Below are positions 8,679 to 17,016 of a stretch of 64,000 nucleotides of DNA, in pieces. The DNA is from Sulfitobacter brevis (GTDB taxonomy: Bacteria; Pseudomonadota; Alphaproteobacteria; Rhodobacterales; Rhodobacteraceae). Positions within the stretch are counted from its first letter, which is position 1, and the number at the start of each line of letters is the position of its first letter. The position numbers and the translations under genes are program-made. The notes beneath the pieces are model-generated. The model saw only the letters and a list, made by a program, of their open reading frames with translations. It did no database searches and had not been told where the DNA came from. The stretch covers positions 124,001 to 188,000 of the forward strand of contig NZ_FOMW01000003.1 in the NCBI RefSeq assembly GCF_900112755.1, read 5' to 3'.

Positions 8679-10061
8679 ATGCCCGCAACATTTGCCGACC
8701 CCGCCACCCCTTCCATTCCCTTGCATGTGATCAGCGAGGATGGGCTAAAAGACTGGTCGCAGGATCAACCGGAACGGATCGCTAATTGGATTGATTCTCA
8801 AGGCTTTACCGGTGCAATTGGCCAAGCAGTCACTCTGGCAGACGAAAACGGGCGGCCATCGGTGGCTCTCGCGGGCTATGGCACTAAAGCCACCCGTGCA
8901 CGCGGGCGGTTTCATCTCGCGGCCGCTGCAGCGAAACTGCCGCAGGGCACATATCGCATCGTATCGGGTTTGCCGGAAGAGGCACGCAGCATCGAGGCTC
9001 TTGGCTGGCTCCTATCGGCCTACCGGTTTGATCGCTACCGAAAACAGTCGCCATTGCGGGCTGCCCTGATTGCGCCCGAAGGCGTCGATGCGCCGCGCAT
9101 TGAGGCACAGGTTGAGGGCGAATGGCTCACGCGCGACCTAATTAACACACCCGCCGCCGACATGGGCCCGCCCGAGTTGGAACAGGCTGCCCGCGACCTC
9201 GCACAGCGGCATGATGCAACGATCGAGGTAATTACCGGCGATGCCCTTCTGGAGCAAAATTTCCCGATGATTCACGCTGTCGGGCGCGCTGCTGACCGCG
9301 CGCCGCGGCTGATTGACATGTCTTGGGGCAATGCCGGCCCTAAGATTACTCTCGTCGGGAAAGGCGTTTGTTTTGATACCGGCGGGTTAGATTTGAAACC
9401 GGCAGCCTCCATGGGGTTGATGAAAAAAGATATGGGCGGAGCAGCTGCGGTGCTGGGTCTAGCCCATATGGTCATGGCAACGCAGATAAAAATCCAGCTG
9501 CGCGTGCTGATCCCCGCCGTGGAAAACTCGGTCGCTGGCAATGCGTTCAGACCGCAAGACATCCTGACCTCGCGCAAGGGCCTGACCGTCGAGATCAACA
9601 ACACCGATGCCGAAGGCCGCCTTGTGCTGGCTGACGCCTTGGCGCTCGCTGACGAAGATGGAGCGGATCACATCATTTCGATGGCCACGCTCACGGGTGC
9701 TGCCCGCGTCGCAGTCGGCCCCGATTTGGCCCCTTATTACAGTGATGATGAGACATTCATTTCTGCGCTTGAAAACGCGGGCCGCGACCAAGCCGATCCG
9801 GTTTGGCGGATGCCCTTCCACACCCCTTACGAGCCGATGATCGAACCCGGTATCGCTGATCTGGATAACGCGCCTGCAGGCGGCTTTGCAGGCTCGATCA
9901 CCGCCGCGCTGTTCCTGCGCCGTTTTGTCTCCGACAGCCGCTATGCCCATTTCGATATCTACGGCTGGCAACCCAAAGATGCGCCCGCACGCGCCAAAGG
10001 CGGGGCAGGTCAAGCCACGCGGGCCTTGCTCGCAACACTTGCAACCTTGGCAAACCAATGA
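8679..10061 (+). CDS. M17 family leucyl aminopeptidase
   Basis: A 460-aa cytosolic two-metal aminopeptidase that removes N-terminal residues from peptides. The C-terminal catalytic domain has the signature NTDAEGRL (308-315) and the metal and catalytic residues K228 and D233 (VGKGVCFDTGG), D251 (KKDMGG), D310 and E312. The N-terminal domain (1-150) is the poorly conserved M17 N domain. Its stop overlaps the start of an NlpC/P60 gene (ATGA), an arrangement that suggests joint degradation of cell-wall-derived or small peptides. Which subgroup (PepA or PepB) is unclear. Confidence 0.92.
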   Translation: MPATFADPATPSIPLHVISEDGLKDWSQDQPERIANWIDSQGFTGAIGQAVTLADENGRPSVALAGYGTKATRARGRFHLAAAAAKLPQGTYRIVSGLPEEARSIEALGWLLSAYRFDRYRKQSPLRAALIAPEGVDAPRIEAQVEGEWLTRDLINTPAADMGPPELEQAARDLAQRHDATIEVITGDALLEQNFPMIHAVGRAADRAPRLIDMSWGNAGPKITLVGKGVCFDTGGLDLKPAASMGLMKKDMGGAAAVLGLAHMVMATQIKIQLRVLIPAVENSVAGNAFRPQDILTSRKGLTVEINNTDAEGRLVLADALALADEDGADHIISMATLTGAARVAVGPDLAPYYSDDETFISALENAGRDQADPVWRMPFHTPYEPMIEPGIADLDNAPAGGFAGSITAALFLRRFVSDSRYAHFDIYGWQPKDAPARAKGGAGQATRALLATLATLANQ

Positions 10062-10831
10062 CCGATCGGCGCCTTACTCCTGATCCGGCCTTGATTACCG
10101 AAAAAACCACGGCACAGATCGCGACACCCGTTTGCGACCTGCGCCGCAGCCCCGCTGGCCCCCGAGACCGGCAGTTGCTGTTTGGCGAAATCGTCACAGT
10201 CCTGAATACAACTGACGGCTGGACCTACGTCCAAGCCGACAAGGACGGCTACTGCGGCTTTGTCCAGACCACTGCGATCAGCGCAGCAGATGCGGCAACC
10301 CACCGCGTCAGCGCCCCCGCAACACATGTTTATGCAGAGCCAAACATCAAGTCACCTGACCAGACCAGCCTCAGCTTCGGCAGCTTGCTTTGCGTCACTG
10401 CAACGACTGGCAATTTCGCCGAAACCAGCGCCGGATTTGTGCCGCTCACTCATTTGGCTCCGCAGGGCACCTATGCTTCGGACCCCGCAGCCGTCGCCGC
10501 TCTCTTCCTCGGCACCCCATACCTCTGGGGCGGCAACAGCCGCTGGGGCATTGATTGCTCGGGTTTGGTCCAAGCCGCACTTCTGGCATGCGGCATTCCC
10601 TGCCCTGCCGACAGCGATATCCAATCGGCAATCTGCAATCCCGCCGTAGGCCCCTACCAACGCAACGATTTAATCTTCTGGAAAGGTCACGTCGCCATCG
10701 TCAGCGACCCCGACACAATTTTACACGCCAACGGGCACAGCATGTCGGTCGCCTATGAGCCTCTCACCGCCGCGATCAACCGCATTGCCGCGCAAGGCGA
10801 AGGTTCGGTCACTGCCCATCGCCGCTTTTAA
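10058..10831 (+). CDS. NlpC/P60 cysteine peptidase with SH3 domains
   Basis: A 257-aa cysteine peptidase likely to cleave gamma-D-Glu-diaminopimelate bonds in murein peptides. The C-terminal NlpC/P60 domain has C167 in GIDCSGLVQ, H211 in GHVAIV and H223 in LHANGHS, plus the FLGTPYLWGGNS lead-in typical of the fold. The N-terminal part has two SH3-like repeats (about 20-75 and 82-133, each with the D-L-R-R-S / GWTYVQ pattern). There is no signal peptide, so it probably acts in the cytosol, matching YkfC-like recycling enzymes. It is coupled to the M17 aminopeptidase by an ATGA overlap. Confidence 0.9.
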   Translation: MTDRRLTPDPALITEKTTAQIATPVCDLRRSPAGPRDRQLLFGEIVTVLNTTDGWTYVQADKDGYCGFVQTTAISAADAATHRVSAPATHVYAEPNIKSPDQTSLSFGSLLCVTATTGNFAETSAGFVPLTHLAPQGTYASDPAAVAALFLGTPYLWGGNSRWGIDCSGLVQAALLACGIPCPADSDIQSAICNPAVGPYQRNDLIFWKGHVAIVSDPDTILHANGHSMSVAYEPLTAAINRIAAQGEGSVTAHRRF

Positions 10832-10866
10832 CTTATTTTTGACCGGAAATTTCCGACACAGACCGC

Positions 10867-11217
10867 TCAGTCGTCGACCGCCCGTATCAATTTGCGCTCC
10901 AAAACCCGCAACACGGCTTTCAAATCATGGCCTCGGCGCAACACCTGCCCGCCGGTACCCATCACCGCATACATGCCCTGCTTGCTCCGCAGCCTGGGCC
11001 GTTTTTCAATCCGGTAAAGCGGTATCTCGGCCGTGCGCCGGAAGACCGAGAATACTGCCACCTCGCGCAAACACGAGATTCTGTAATCCCGCCATTCTCC
11101 GGCTGCAACCATGCGCCCGTAGAGTGACAAAATAACCGACAATTCGGTGCGGTGAAAAGCAACCTGCTCGGGCGCGCGCTCAAAGGGGGTGACAGCGGGA
11201 TCTGTGTGGATTGTCAT
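10867..11217 (-). CDS. DUF2794 family protein
   Basis: A 116-aa cytosolic protein found across alphaproteobacteria; recognised by FHRTELSVILSLYGRMVA, EWRDYRI, the FRRTAE...LYRIEKRP block and the C-terminal RGHDLKAVLRVLERKL. It has no signal peptide or membrane segment. Biochemical role unknown. The ATG at 11217 is used; an in-frame TTG 10 codons upstream is less likely. It is convergent with the NlpC/P60 gene (35-base gap) and divergent from paaI. Confidence 0.85.
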   Translation of the reverse strand: MTIHTDPAVTPFERAPEQVAFHRTELSVILSLYGRMVAAGEWRDYRISCLREVAVFSVFRRTAEIPLYRIEKRPRLRSKQGMYAVMGTGGQVLRRGHDLKAVLRVLERKLIRAVDD

Positions 11218-11284
11218 GATTTGACAGTTGCGCTGATCCGGCGCCAAATCAAGTCTCCAGCCGCAGCAAAATTTATTGAAAGCG

Positions 11285-11300
11285 TTACAGTTTCATGTAA
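11285..11300. promoter_or_regulatory. Inverted repeat upstream of paaI
   Basis: TTACA (11285-11289), six bases, TGTAA (11296-11300), centred 40 bases before the paaI start codon. The arms are short (5 bp) but the position suits an operator. No matching copy was seen upstream of the nearby tetR gene, so the cognate regulator is unknown. Confidence 0.3.
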
Positions 11301-11332
11301 TCTTCCAAAAAATTGAAACATAAGAGTGCCTC

Positions 11333-11773
11333 ATGACGCCCCAAGACCGCGCCCGCAAATGTGCCGAATTGATGTTCTCTCGGGATACCGCCTCGGCTGG
11401 TCTGGGCATGCAAATCACCCATATTGCTCCCGGCGCCGCGACGCTGACAATGCGGGTCGGACCCGCGATGCTCAACGGTCACGGCATCTGCCACGGCGGC
11501 TTTATCTTCACACTCGCCGATAGCGCCTTCGCCTTTGCCTGCAACAGCTACAACCAGAATACGGTCGCCCAGCAAAACCAGATCACCTATCTCGCGCCGG
11601 GCCGTGCCGCAGAGTTGCTCAAGGCAACAGCGGTTGAGACATCCCGCAGCGGACGCTCTGGCATTTATGATGTCACTGTCACCGGAGAGGACGGGCGTGT
11701 AGTGGCCCTGTTTCGAGGGCTATCACGGAGCATCAAAGGCCAGCATTTCCCCGAGGAGGACCTTGAGACATGA
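11333..11773 (+). CDS. paaI: Phenylacetyl-CoA-pathway hotdog thioesterase PaaI
   Basis: A 146-aa hotdog-fold thioesterase. In the phenylacetate pathway PaaI hydrolyses aryl- and ring-hydroxylated CoA thioesters to rescue stalled CoA. The core motif reads GHGICHGGFIFTLAD (with the catalytic Asp in the LAD part), followed by CNSYN and the QNQITYLAPGRA strand. Its stop overlaps the paaK start (ATGA), which strongly supports the pathway assignment. The ring-epoxidase genes (paaABCDE) and paaZ, paaG, paaH, paaJ are not in the window. Confidence 0.9.
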   Translation: MTPQDRARKCAELMFSRDTASAGLGMQITHIAPGAATLTMRVGPAMLNGHGICHGGFIFTLADSAFAFACNSYNQNTVAQQNQITYLAPGRAAELLKATAVETSRSGRSGIYDVTVTGEDGRVVALFRGLSRSIKGQHFPEEDLET

Positions 11774-13080
11774 AAGACCTGACACCCGACCAGAGCAGCC
11801 TCGACCCGATCGAAATTGCCAGCCGCGACGAAATCACCGCCCTGCAAACCGAGCGTCTGAAATGGTCGCTGCGCCATGCCTATGACAACGTGCCCTTCTA
11901 CCGCAAAAGCTTTGACGATGCGGGCGTACATCCCGACGACCTGAAGTCGCTGTCGGACCTCGCGAAATTCCCCTTCACTGTCAAAACCGACCTGCGCGAC
12001 AATTATCCCTTCGGCATGTTCGCCGTGCCACGCGAACAGGTGGCACGCATCCACGCCTCCTCGGGCACCACCGGTCAGCCAACGGTGGTCGGCTACACCA
12101 AGAAAGATCTGGAAAACTGGGGTTCCGTCGTGGCGAGGTCGCTGCGCGCGGCGGGCATGCGCCCCGGTGACATGCTGCATAACGCTTATGGTTATGGGCT
12201 TTTTACGGGCGGTTTGGGCATTCACCTTGGCGCCGATGCGCTGGGGCTTTCAACCTATCCAATTTCTGGCGGCATGACCCCGCGGCAGGTCCGGTTGATT
12301 GAAGATTTCAAACCTAAAGGCATCACCGTCACTCCCTCCTATGCCTTGTCGATCTTGGATGAATTCGCCGCGCAAGGCCTTGATCCGCGCGACTGCTCGC
12401 TTGAGGTCGGCATTTTTGGCGCCGAGCCATGGACCAACGCGATGCGGCTCGAAATCGAGCAGGCGTTCGACATGCATGCCGTCGATATCTACGGCCTCAG
12501 CGAGGTTATGGGACCCGGCGTTTCAATGGAATGTGTGGAAAGCAAGGACGGGCTGCACATTTGGGAAGATCACTTCTATCCTGAAATCGTCAATCCCGCG
12601 ACGGGCGAGCCTGTGGCCGACGGCGCGCAGGGCGAGCTTGTCTTTACCTCGCTCACCAAAGAAGCCTTTCCGATTATCCGCTACCGCACCCGCGATCTGA
12701 CGCGTCTGTTGGCGGGCACCGCGCGGTCGATGCGGCGGATGGAGAAGGTCACGGGGCGCAGTGACGACATGATCATCCTGCGCGGCGTCAACGTCTTCCC
12801 GACCCAGATCGAAGAAGCTTTGATGGCGACCGCAGGACTTGCCCCGCATTTCCAGATTGAGCTCACGCGCAGTGGCCGGATGGACCAGATGCGGGTCCTA
12901 TGTGAATGCGCCGATGGCTCGGTCACGGGCGATACCCGCGCCGCTGCCGCCAAAGCGCTCTCGGCCCAAATCAAACAGACGGTCGGAATTTCTGTGGTTG
13001 TGGATGTAGCCGATGTCGGCGGCGTCGTCCGCTCCGAAGGCAAAGCGGTGCGGATTGTGGACAACCGCCCTAAAAGCTAA
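11770..13080 (+). CDS. paaK: Phenylacetate-CoA ligase
   Basis: Activates phenylacetate with ATP and CoA, the first step of aerobic phenylacetate degradation. The 436-aa product is the normal length. It has the AMP-forming P-loop HASSGTTGQP (95-104), the YGLSEVMGPG motif, YRTRDLTRL and the C-terminal hinge GRSDDMIILRGVNVFP. It is translationally coupled to paaI. A convergent lipoprotein-tetR pair follows on the other strand. As other paa genes are absent, this pair is either an outlier of a split cluster or the edge of one not in view. Confidence 0.94.
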   Translation: MKDLTPDQSSLDPIEIASRDEITALQTERLKWSLRHAYDNVPFYRKSFDDAGVHPDDLKSLSDLAKFPFTVKTDLRDNYPFGMFAVPREQVARIHASSGTTGQPTVVGYTKKDLENWGSVVARSLRAAGMRPGDMLHNAYGYGLFTGGLGIHLGADALGLSTYPISGGMTPRQVRLIEDFKPKGITVTPSYALSILDEFAAQGLDPRDCSLEVGIFGAEPWTNAMRLEIEQAFDMHAVDIYGLSEVMGPGVSMECVESKDGLHIWEDHFYPEIVNPATGEPVADGAQGELVFTSLTKEAFPIIRYRTRDLTRLLAGTARSMRRMEKVTGRSDDMIILRGVNVFPTQIEEALMATAGLAPHFQIELTRSGRMDQMRVLCECADGSVTGDTRAAAAKALSAQIKQTVGISVVVDVADVGGVVRSEGKAVRIVDNRPKS

Positions 13081-13094
13081 AGCGCAGATCGTTT

Positions 13095-13109
13095 GGGGGC
13101 ATCGCCCCC
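13095..13109. other. Hairpin between paaK and the convergent lipoprotein gene
   Basis: GGGGGC (13095-13100), ATC, GCCCCC (13104-13109): a perfect 6-bp stem between two convergent genes. There is no T-run on either side. Similar GGGGGC-N3-GCCCCC hairpins occur by repeat copies 2 and 3, so it may be a fragment of the same element or a bidirectional end signal. Confidence 0.35.
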
Positions 13110-13120
13110 GACATCCTGCC

Positions 13121-13411
13121 TTAACCGCAGGTGATTGCGGCAATCACATCGGTCTGGTCAAGCTGCACATTCACCCGTGCAGGATTGAAATCCAGCGTCA
13201 CCGGATCACCGATCCGGTACATCCGCTTGGGTTCCGGCACGATCAGCGCGTTGGGGGCATCTTTGCCGATAAGGCTGGCATATCCCGCTGCGTTGCAGGT
13301 GTCGTTTGGCGTCGGTGCTGCGGGTGGCGCTGGCGGAGCATCCGGCGCAACGGGCGCGCAGGCAGACAAGGCAAAGCTCAGCAGCAGGCTCGGGATCAGG
13401 GTATGTTTCAT
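13121..13411 (-). CDS. Small lipoprotein, unknown function
   Basis: A 96-aa product with a lipoprotein signal: MKHTLIPSLLLSFALSAC, with the lipobox LSAC and lipidation Cys18. A Pro/Ala-rich spacer (about 19-35) precedes a short domain with two further cysteines (DTCNAAGYASLIG and the C-terminal TCG), probably bridged. The core phrase AGYASLIGKDAP resembles the small peptidase-inhibitor I78 pattern (Cys...A...L.G), but this is tentative. Its ATG overlaps the stop of the tetR gene (ATGA). Confidence 0.75.
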   Translation of the reverse strand: MKHTLIPSLLLSFALSACAPVAPDAPPAPPAAPTPNDTCNAAGYASLIGKDAPNALIVPEPKRMYRIGDPVTLDFNPARVNVQLDQTDVIAAITCG

Positions 13412-14025
13412 ACGCCGTACCTTGCCATGAAAGTCTCCACCGCGCCATCCACGACACGCTCGATTTCTGGCTCCGACACCGACTTGCTGACCCCGAACAT
13501 CAAACGCGGCCAGACGTCGGCTTTGCAAAGCTCCATAAACTGGTCCGCCGCCAGCCGCTTGTCGGTAATCAGCAGCTCGCCCCGTGCCTCGGCCTGCTCG
13601 AAATAGCCGATCAATTCGGCCTGCATCATTGCAGGACCGGAGGTATAAAACCGCTGGCCCAACTCGGGGAAACGGTCCGATTCGGCCACACATATCCGGA
13701 AAACCTGTTGCGCGAAGGTCGAGGTCAGAAACCGCAAAAAATGCATGCCCGACTGTTTGAGCACCTCGTGTGGCGGCGCATCCATCTGGATCGTATCAAG
13801 CGCTTCACGTGACTGACGCTGGCATTCTGCATTCGCCACTTCCATAAACAACAGCCGTTTGTCAGGGAAATAGCTGTAAAGCGTCGCCTTGGACACCGCA
13901 GCCACCTTCGATATCTCGTCAACGCTGGCGCCTTCAAACCCGTCTGCCATGAAAACAGTGCGCGCGCCTTCAAGCACTTGGTCGTATTTGCGGCCCTTGC
14001 GGACTTTTTGTGCTGTCGCGATCAT
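13408..14025 (-). CDS. TetR family transcriptional regulator
   Basis: A 205-aa repressor-type regulator. The N-terminal DNA-binding helix-turn-helix reads FEGASVDEISKVAAVSKATLYSYFPDKRLLF; the C-terminal helical part resembles the AefR-like ligand domain. The ATG at 14025 is chosen because GGAGGG stands six bases before it; earlier ATG codons lack such a site. The gene is coupled to the small lipoprotein and lies back to back with mbfA (144 bases between start codons). Target unknown: it could control itself, the lipoprotein or the phenylacetate genes 1-2 kb away. Confidence 0.9.
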   Translation of the reverse strand: MIATAQKVRKGRKYDQVLEGARTVFMADGFEGASVDEISKVAAVSKATLYSYFPDKRLLFMEVANAECQRQSREALDTIQMDAPPHEVLKQSGMHFLRFLTSTFAQQVFRICVAESDRFPELGQRFYTSGPAMMQAELIGYFEQAEARGELLITDKRLAADQFMELCKADVWPRLMFGVSKSVSEPEIERVVDGAVETFMARYGV

Positions 14026-14112
14026 CAAGCCCTCCGGCATACTGTGCGTCAGGGTATAAACCGTATCGTTCAGTTCCAAGCCCTAATCGGAACCGCTTTG
14101 GCCGATGGGCAG

Positions 14113-14149
14113 TTGCCGTTGTGCAAATTAAACATTAGAATCATTCTAA
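14113..14149 (+). promoter_or_regulatory. mbfA promoter overlapped by an ICE box (Irr operator)
   Basis: TTGCCG (14113-14118), a 17-base spacer and TAGAAT (14136-14141) form a good housekeeping promoter. The -10 is embedded in the 15-bp inverted repeat TTAGAA-TCA-TTCTAA (14135-14149), which matches the iron control element recognised by the haem-responsive regulator Irr in alphaproteobacteria. Occupation over the -10 implies repression in low iron and induction when iron is plentiful, as shown for mbfA in Bradyrhizobium and Agrobacterium. Confidence 0.75.
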
Positions 14150-14169
14150 ACTATACCGAGGATCTTCCC

Positions 14170-15144
14170 ATGCGCTTCTCGCTCAACCGCAAACGCTTCC
14201 GCGATCTGACCGAACAACAAGTTCTGGCGCTGGCCATTTCCTCCGAGGAGGACGACGCGCAAATCTATCGCGGCTATGCCGAGAGCCTGCGCGCTGAATT
14301 TCCCGACACCGCCGCAATTTTCGATGGCATGGCCGCCGAAGAAGACGAGCATCGCAAACGGTTGATCGACCTGCATGTCAAAAGGTTTGGCCCGACGATT
14401 CCCCTGATCCGGCGCGAACATGTCTCGGGCTATTATGCCCGCCGCCCGGTTTGGCTGACCCAGAATCTCGGGCTGGAGCGTATCCGCGCCGAAGCAGCCG
14501 CGATGGAGCATGACGCGGAGCATTTCTATCTCGCCGCCGCCGCCCGCACCACCGATGCCGATACCCGCAAACTTCTCGGGGACCTCGCCGCCGCCGAAGC
14601 GGGGCACCAATCTGCTGCCGAAAATCTGTCGAAAACCCATCTCGACCCCGACACGCTGGCCGATGAAGACAGCCGCGCGCACCGCCAGTTCATCCTGACG
14701 TGGGTCCAACCGGGGTTGGCGGGACTGATGGATGGCTCGGTCTCGACGCTGGCACCGATTTTCGCTACTGCCTTCGCCACTCATGACACCTGGACAACGT
14801 TTCTGGTCGGGCTCGCGGCTTCCGTCGGGGCGGGGATTTCGATGGGCTTTACCGAAGCCGCCTCCGACGACGGGGAGCTTTCGGGCCGTGGCTCGCCCAC
14901 AAAACGCGGATTTGCCTCGGGGATCATGACCACTCTGGGCGGGCTCGGCCATGCGCTGCCCTATCTAATCACCGATTTCTGGACCGCAACGATGATTGCC
15001 ATTGTGGTGGTTTTTGTCGAACTTTGGGCGATTGCATGGATCCAGAATAAGTTTATGGATACGCCATTTTTCCGCGCCGCCTTGCAGGTGGTGCTGGGCG
15101 GCGCTTTGGTTTTCGGCGCCGGTGTTTTGATCGGATCGGGTTAA
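14170..15144 (+). CDS. mbfA: Membrane-bound ferritin MbfA (erythrin-VIT1 fusion), iron exporter
   Basis: A 324-aa fusion. The N-terminal ferritin-like erythrin domain (about 14-155) carries di-iron ligands: EE at 26-27, EEDEH at 57-61, MEHDAEH at 112-118 and EAGH at 143-146. The C-terminal VIT1/CCC1 domain (about 178-320) has several membrane helices and the GLMDGSVSTLAPIF entry motif. Known MbfA proteins export iron from the cytoplasm and protect against iron and peroxide stress. The start at 14170 has GAGGA about seven bases upstream. Longer in-frame starts would cross the promoter and ICE box. Confidence 0.93.
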   Translation: MRFSLNRKRFRDLTEQQVLALAISSEEDDAQIYRGYAESLRAEFPDTAAIFDGMAAEEDEHRKRLIDLHVKRFGPTIPLIRREHVSGYYARRPVWLTQNLGLERIRAEAAAMEHDAEHFYLAAAARTTDADTRKLLGDLAAAEAGHQSAAENLSKTHLDPDTLADEDSRAHRQFILTWVQPGLAGLMDGSVSTLAPIFATAFATHDTWTTFLVGLAASVGAGISMGFTEAASDDGELSGRGSPTKRGFASGIMTTLGGLGHALPYLITDFWTATMIAIVVVFVELWAIAWIQNKFMDTPFFRAALQVVLGGALVFGAGVLIGSG

Positions 15145-15226
15145 AAAGCCGCCCTGCATAGGATAATAGCGCCTCCGCGCTGCGCGAAAGGTTGCGCTGG
15201 CGCTGCGGGCTGTCTATCCCTTTGCC

Positions 15227-16156
15227 ATGCTGGCGATCTTCCTGAAAACCCTGCCGTTCTTTGCATTGATCGCCGTTGGCTATTGGGCGGGGCGCACGCG
15301 CTTTTTCACGCAAGAAGCCACTGCCTATCTGACCAAATTCGTTTTCTACTTTGCCCTCTCGGCGATGCTTTTCCGTTTTTCCGCCAATCTGTCACTGGCC
15401 GAGGTTTGGGATACGCGATTGGTTGTGGCATATCTCTGGGGCACATTGGCCGTATATGGCATCGCTAGCCTCGTCGGTTTCCTGCGGGGGTTAGACGTGC
15501 AGACCAACGCGATCGAGGCGCAATGTGCTGCCATCGGCAACACCGGGTTTTTGGGCGTGCCGATGCTGACCCTGCTTTTGGGCGCGCAAGCCATCGGGCC
15601 GGTGTTGATCGCTTTGACCATTGATATGATCGTGTTTTCCAGCTTGATCGTGATTCTGATCACCGGCGCACGCGATGGCCAGATGAGCTTGCGAACCCTG
15701 CGCACCATCGGACTGGGCCTGGTGAAAAACCCGATGATTGTTGCCATCGTACTGGGGTTTGTCTGGTCGGGGCTCCGCATCCCGATCCCTGATCCAATGA
15801 ACGATTTCCTCGCCATTTTGGGCGGGGCGGCAACGCCCGGTGCGCTGTTTGCGATTGGGGCCTCGCTGGCCTCCAAATCGGCCGAACGCCTGCACATCGC
15901 CGGCTGGCTCAGCTTTTGCAAACTGGTGCTGCATCCGCTTTTCGTCGCTATCGGAGCGCTGGTTCTATTTGGCGTCGATCCCTACAAAGCTGGCGTGATC
16001 ATTGCTACTGCGGCGCTCCCTGTGGCGGGCAATGTCTATATGCTGGCCCAACACTACGGTGTCGCGCCGCAACGGGTTTCTGCCGCCATCCTCGTCTCCA
16101 CCGCGTTTAGCATTGTCACGGTCAGCCTTGTGGTTGCTTGGGTCTCTGCGCTTTAA
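15227..16156 (+). CDS. AEC (auxin efflux carrier) family transporter
   Basis: A 309-aa integral membrane protein of about ten helices in the inverted-repeat AEC/PIN arrangement. The family signature is seen in the unwound helix IGNTGFLGVPM (about 103-113) and in the second half as GAATPGALFAIGASLA. Bacterial AEC proteins often move dicarboxylates such as malate or malonate; the substrate here cannot be inferred. It stands 26 bases upstream of S-formylglutathione hydrolase and may be cotranscribed. A second AEC gene (49888-50805) is in this window. Confidence 0.85.
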   Translation: MLAIFLKTLPFFALIAVGYWAGRTRFFTQEATAYLTKFVFYFALSAMLFRFSANLSLAEVWDTRLVVAYLWGTLAVYGIASLVGFLRGLDVQTNAIEAQCAAIGNTGFLGVPMLTLLLGAQAIGPVLIALTIDMIVFSSLIVILITGARDGQMSLRTLRTIGLGLVKNPMIVAIVLGFVWSGLRIPIPDPMNDFLAILGGAATPGALFAIGASLASKSAERLHIAGWLSFCKLVLHPLFVAIGALVLFGVDPYKAGVIIATAALPVAGNVYMLAQHYGVAPQRVSAAILVSTAFSIVTVSLVVAWVSAL

Positions 16157-16182
16157 TTCCTCCGGTTAATAAGGAACTTACA

Positions 16183-17016
16183 ATGAAAACTGTCTCGGAA
16201 AATGCCTGTTTTGGCGGCACCCAAGGGGTGTATTCCCATACGTCCGTTACCTGTGGCTGTGAGATGACATTTGGCCTGTTCCTGCCCGAGGAGGCCCGCG
16301 ACGGGCCGGTGCCGGTGCTGTGGTATTTGTCGGGCCTGACCTGCACGCATGAGAACGCGATGACCAAAAGCGGGGCGCAGGTCTGGGCCGCCGAACACGG
16401 GATCGCGCTGGTCTTTCCCGATACCTCGCCGCGCGGCGAAGACGTGGCCGACGACGAGGCCTATGACCTCGGCAAAGGTGCCGGTTTTTACTTGAACGCA
16501 ACGCAAGACCCATGGAAGCCGCATTTCAACATGTGGGACTATATCGCCACCGAATTGCCTGCACTGATCGGCGAGAACTTCTCTGTCGATATGACCCGCC
16601 AAGGCATCACCGGCCATTCGATGGGCGGGCACGGCGCGCTCACATTGGCGATGAACCTGCCCGAGCAGTACCGCTCGGTTTCGGCCTTCGCGCCGATTAC
16701 CAACCCCTCCGCCAGTGACTGGGGCCGCAAACAACTCACCGCCTATCTGGGCGCGGACGAGACCACATGGCAGCGCCACGACGCCACCGTCATGATGGCC
16801 GAAAAGGGCTTCGACGGACCGGTGCTGATCGACCAAGGCACCGGCGACCAGTTTCTCGACCTGCTGAAGCCCGAAGCGCTTGCTGCTGCCATCGCCACCC
16901 GCCGCCAGCCCGCGACCTTCCGGATGCAACCGGGCTATGATCACAGCTATTTCTTCGTCGCTACCTTCATGGAAGACCACGTGGCCTTCCATGCCGATGC
17001 GCTCTACGCACTGTGA
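16183..17016 (+). CDS. fghA: S-formylglutathione hydrolase
   Basis: Hydrolyses S-formylglutathione to formate and glutathione, the last step of glutathione-dependent formaldehyde oxidation. The 277-aa alpha/beta hydrolase has the nucleophile elbow GHSMGGHGA (Ser146) with D222 (GTGDQF) and H254 (YDHSYFF) as the triad, and the [12 protein letters not shown] block characteristic of the family. The ATG at 16183 follows AAGGA; an in-frame start at 16138 would overlap the AEC gene. The matching formaldehyde dehydrogenase gene is not in the window. The stop overlaps a GTG start of the next gene (GTGA). Confidence 0.95.
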   Translation: MKTVSENACFGGTQGVYSHTSVTCGCEMTFGLFLPEEARDGPVPVLWYLSGLTCTHENAMTKSGAQVWAAEHGIALVFPDTSPRGEDVADDEAYDLGKGAGFYLNATQDPWKPHFNMWDYIATELPALIGENFSVDMTRQGITGHSMGGHGALTLAMNLPEQYRSVSAFAPITNPSASDWGRKQLTAYLGADETTWQRHDATVMMAEKGFDGPVLIDQGTGDQFLDLLKPEALAAAIATRRQPATFRMQPGYDHSYFFVATFMEDHVAFHADALYAL

